From Deltaproteobacteria bacterium (GTDB lineage: Bacteria > Myxococcota_A > Polyangia > Polyangiales > Houyiibacteriaceae): 64,000 nucleotides of DNA. Where the stretch lies: positions 310,001 through 374,000 of the forward strand of contig JAEPMI010000008.1 in NCBI GenBank assembly GCA_017644045.1. Reading direction: 5' to 3'. Positions 63,415 to 64,000 of the stretch are shown here, piece by piece (position 1 is the first letter of the stretch; each line of letters begins with the position of its first letter). The translations under genes were made by a program, and so were the position numbers. The notes beneath the pieces were generated by a model that saw only the letters and a program-made list of their open reading frames with translations, was not told where the DNA came from and did not search any database.

Positions 63415-63867
63415 ATGATTGTCTTGCGGAGTTTGGTCTTTTGTCTGTCGTGTTTGTTCCTCTTCGCCGGCTGCGGCGACGACGGCGAGCCCCAGGACTT
63501 CTGCTCCTGCACCGACCGGGAGCCGAGCACCACGTTCGGCTTCGGCGAGTCCTGCTACGACGGCTGCAACTGGACCGAGTGCGCCACCGGCAACCAGACG
63601 GAGCGCTTCTGCGCGCCCGATGGGGGCACCTGCTCGCCTCCGGACGAGGTGGAGGTCTCCTGCGAACCCCTGCCGGCGGACAGCGCGGAGACCGGATGCA
63701 GCGGGCGGGCATACGGTGGGACACCCGTGCCCGGCGGCGACGAGGACACCGTCTATCCGGTCGGCTGCGAGGTGCGCTACCCCTTCTGTCTGGATGCCTA
63801 CCCGACCTCCGTGGCCGAGTGCTTCTGCCTGGAAGGGATCGCACCCGCGTGGAGTTGTCCGATATGA
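63415..63867 (+). CDS. Cys-rich secreted lipoprotein
   Basis: 150 residues; signal peptide with lipobox FAGC (Cys20). The mature part has about fourteen Cys (CSC, CYDGC, CSP, CFC and others), suggesting a compact disulfide-bonded domain, and no enzyme motif. It resembles the small Cys-rich lipoproteins of unknown role scattered in myxobacterial genomes. The 133 bases after its stop, to the window end, show no feature I can support. Confidence 0.7.
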   Translation: MIVLRSLVFCLSCLFLFAGCGDDGEPQDFCSCTDREPSTTFGFGESCYDGCNWTECATGNQTERFCAPDGGTCSPPDEVEVSCEPLPADSAETGCSGRAYGGTPVPGGDEDTVYPVGCEVRYPFCLDAYPTSVAECFCLEGIAPAWSCPI

Positions 63868-64000
63868 GCCCGATGGAGACGCGCTAGACCGCTCACGACT
63901 TGCTCTGATCCGCCCTCGCGGGCTGTGCGACCACAGGTCGGCCCCGTCCCTCCTCGCCGATGCTCGGCATCGACTCGTCGTGCCGAAACCGACCCGCGGC

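Overview
The window is very GC-rich bacterial DNA with dense coding, many GTG and TTG starts and many 4-base start/stop overlaps. Several features point to a myxobacterium-like member of the Myxococcota, perhaps near Sandaracinaceae. The protein at 751-1782 ends in a MYXO-CTERM-type tail (Cys-rich stretch, hydrophobic helix, Arg cluster) and carries a CGNG..E.GD.CDDGD disulfide repeat. There are many Gly/Asp-rich lipoproteins of unknown function, a kinase-like protein with a GYF domain and an AgmX/TonB-like tail, and Cu-binding-MopE-type Asp repeats. Placement is inference from gene content; no rRNA is present. I see no tRNA, CRISPR array, prophage or transposase gene.

Layout. 1-4.3 kb: partial PhoD-type phosphatase, MYXO-CTERM protein, a frameshifted glutamate-receptor-like K+ channel, and a UbiB/ABC1 kinase-like protein. 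4.3-9.6 kb: two overlapping secreted GH13 amylase-family lipoproteins, then an ATP-grasp-like protein. 9.8-13.1 kb (minus): phoH, SnoaL-like lipoprotein, arsC-like, FMN reductase and pirin, facing an exported DODA-type dioxygenase. 14.2-18.7 kb (plus): alkC-like glycosylase gene with an in-frame amber stop, a diverged tandem pair of unknown genes, and an orphan TRAP solute-binding protein. 18.8-22.2 kb (minus): coiled-coil membrane protein, pyrF, rlmB, pfkA. 22.9-27.0 kb (minus): an MCE lipid-transport operon with two ATPases, two permeases and one MlaD. 27-32.8 kb: NlpC/P60-like protein, gdhA, a stray type III secretion SctJ lipoprotein, a pseudokinase fusion, and a small membrane protein. 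33-42.7 kb (mostly minus): saccharopine-dehydrogenase-like enzyme overlapping a DbpA-type RNA helicase, small membrane proteins, a repeat lipoprotein, mscL with a zinc ribbon, and a response regulator and histidine kinase separated by a TPR gene and a broken gene. 42.9-52.3 kb: RCC1-like lipoprotein, gpsA, a phosphodiesterase-like protein, lon, and a discoidin-tailed membrane protein overlapping a large polytopic protein. 52.3-62.2 kb: GT-C glycosyltransferase-like, YfhO-like and sulfatase-like membrane proteins, a methyltransferase and signal peptidase I. 62.3-63.9 kb: HemG-type flavodoxin and two small unknown proteins.

How genes work together. The clearest unit is the MCE operon. Its two ATPases carry complementary motif losses: one lacks the signature Ser, the other the H-loop His. 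This is what an obligate heterodimer with one good and one degenerate ATP site should look like. The amylase pair forms one translationally coupled unit for extracytoplasmic alpha-glucan breakdown. The pirin, FMN reductase and ArsC genes form a redox-flavoured operon. The 50.6-60.8 kb block looks like a surface glycan or glycolipid membrane-enzyme cluster.

A second pattern is structural. Four of the five tail-to-tail gene junctions wider than 100 bases hold a prominent inverted repeat (9604-9791, 28206-28368, 32841-32944, 54254-54330); the fifth has only a weak hairpin. Three genes are broken in this copy: the K+ channel and a small lipoprotein by frameshift, and alkC by an amber stop. Sequencing error cannot be excluded for any of them.
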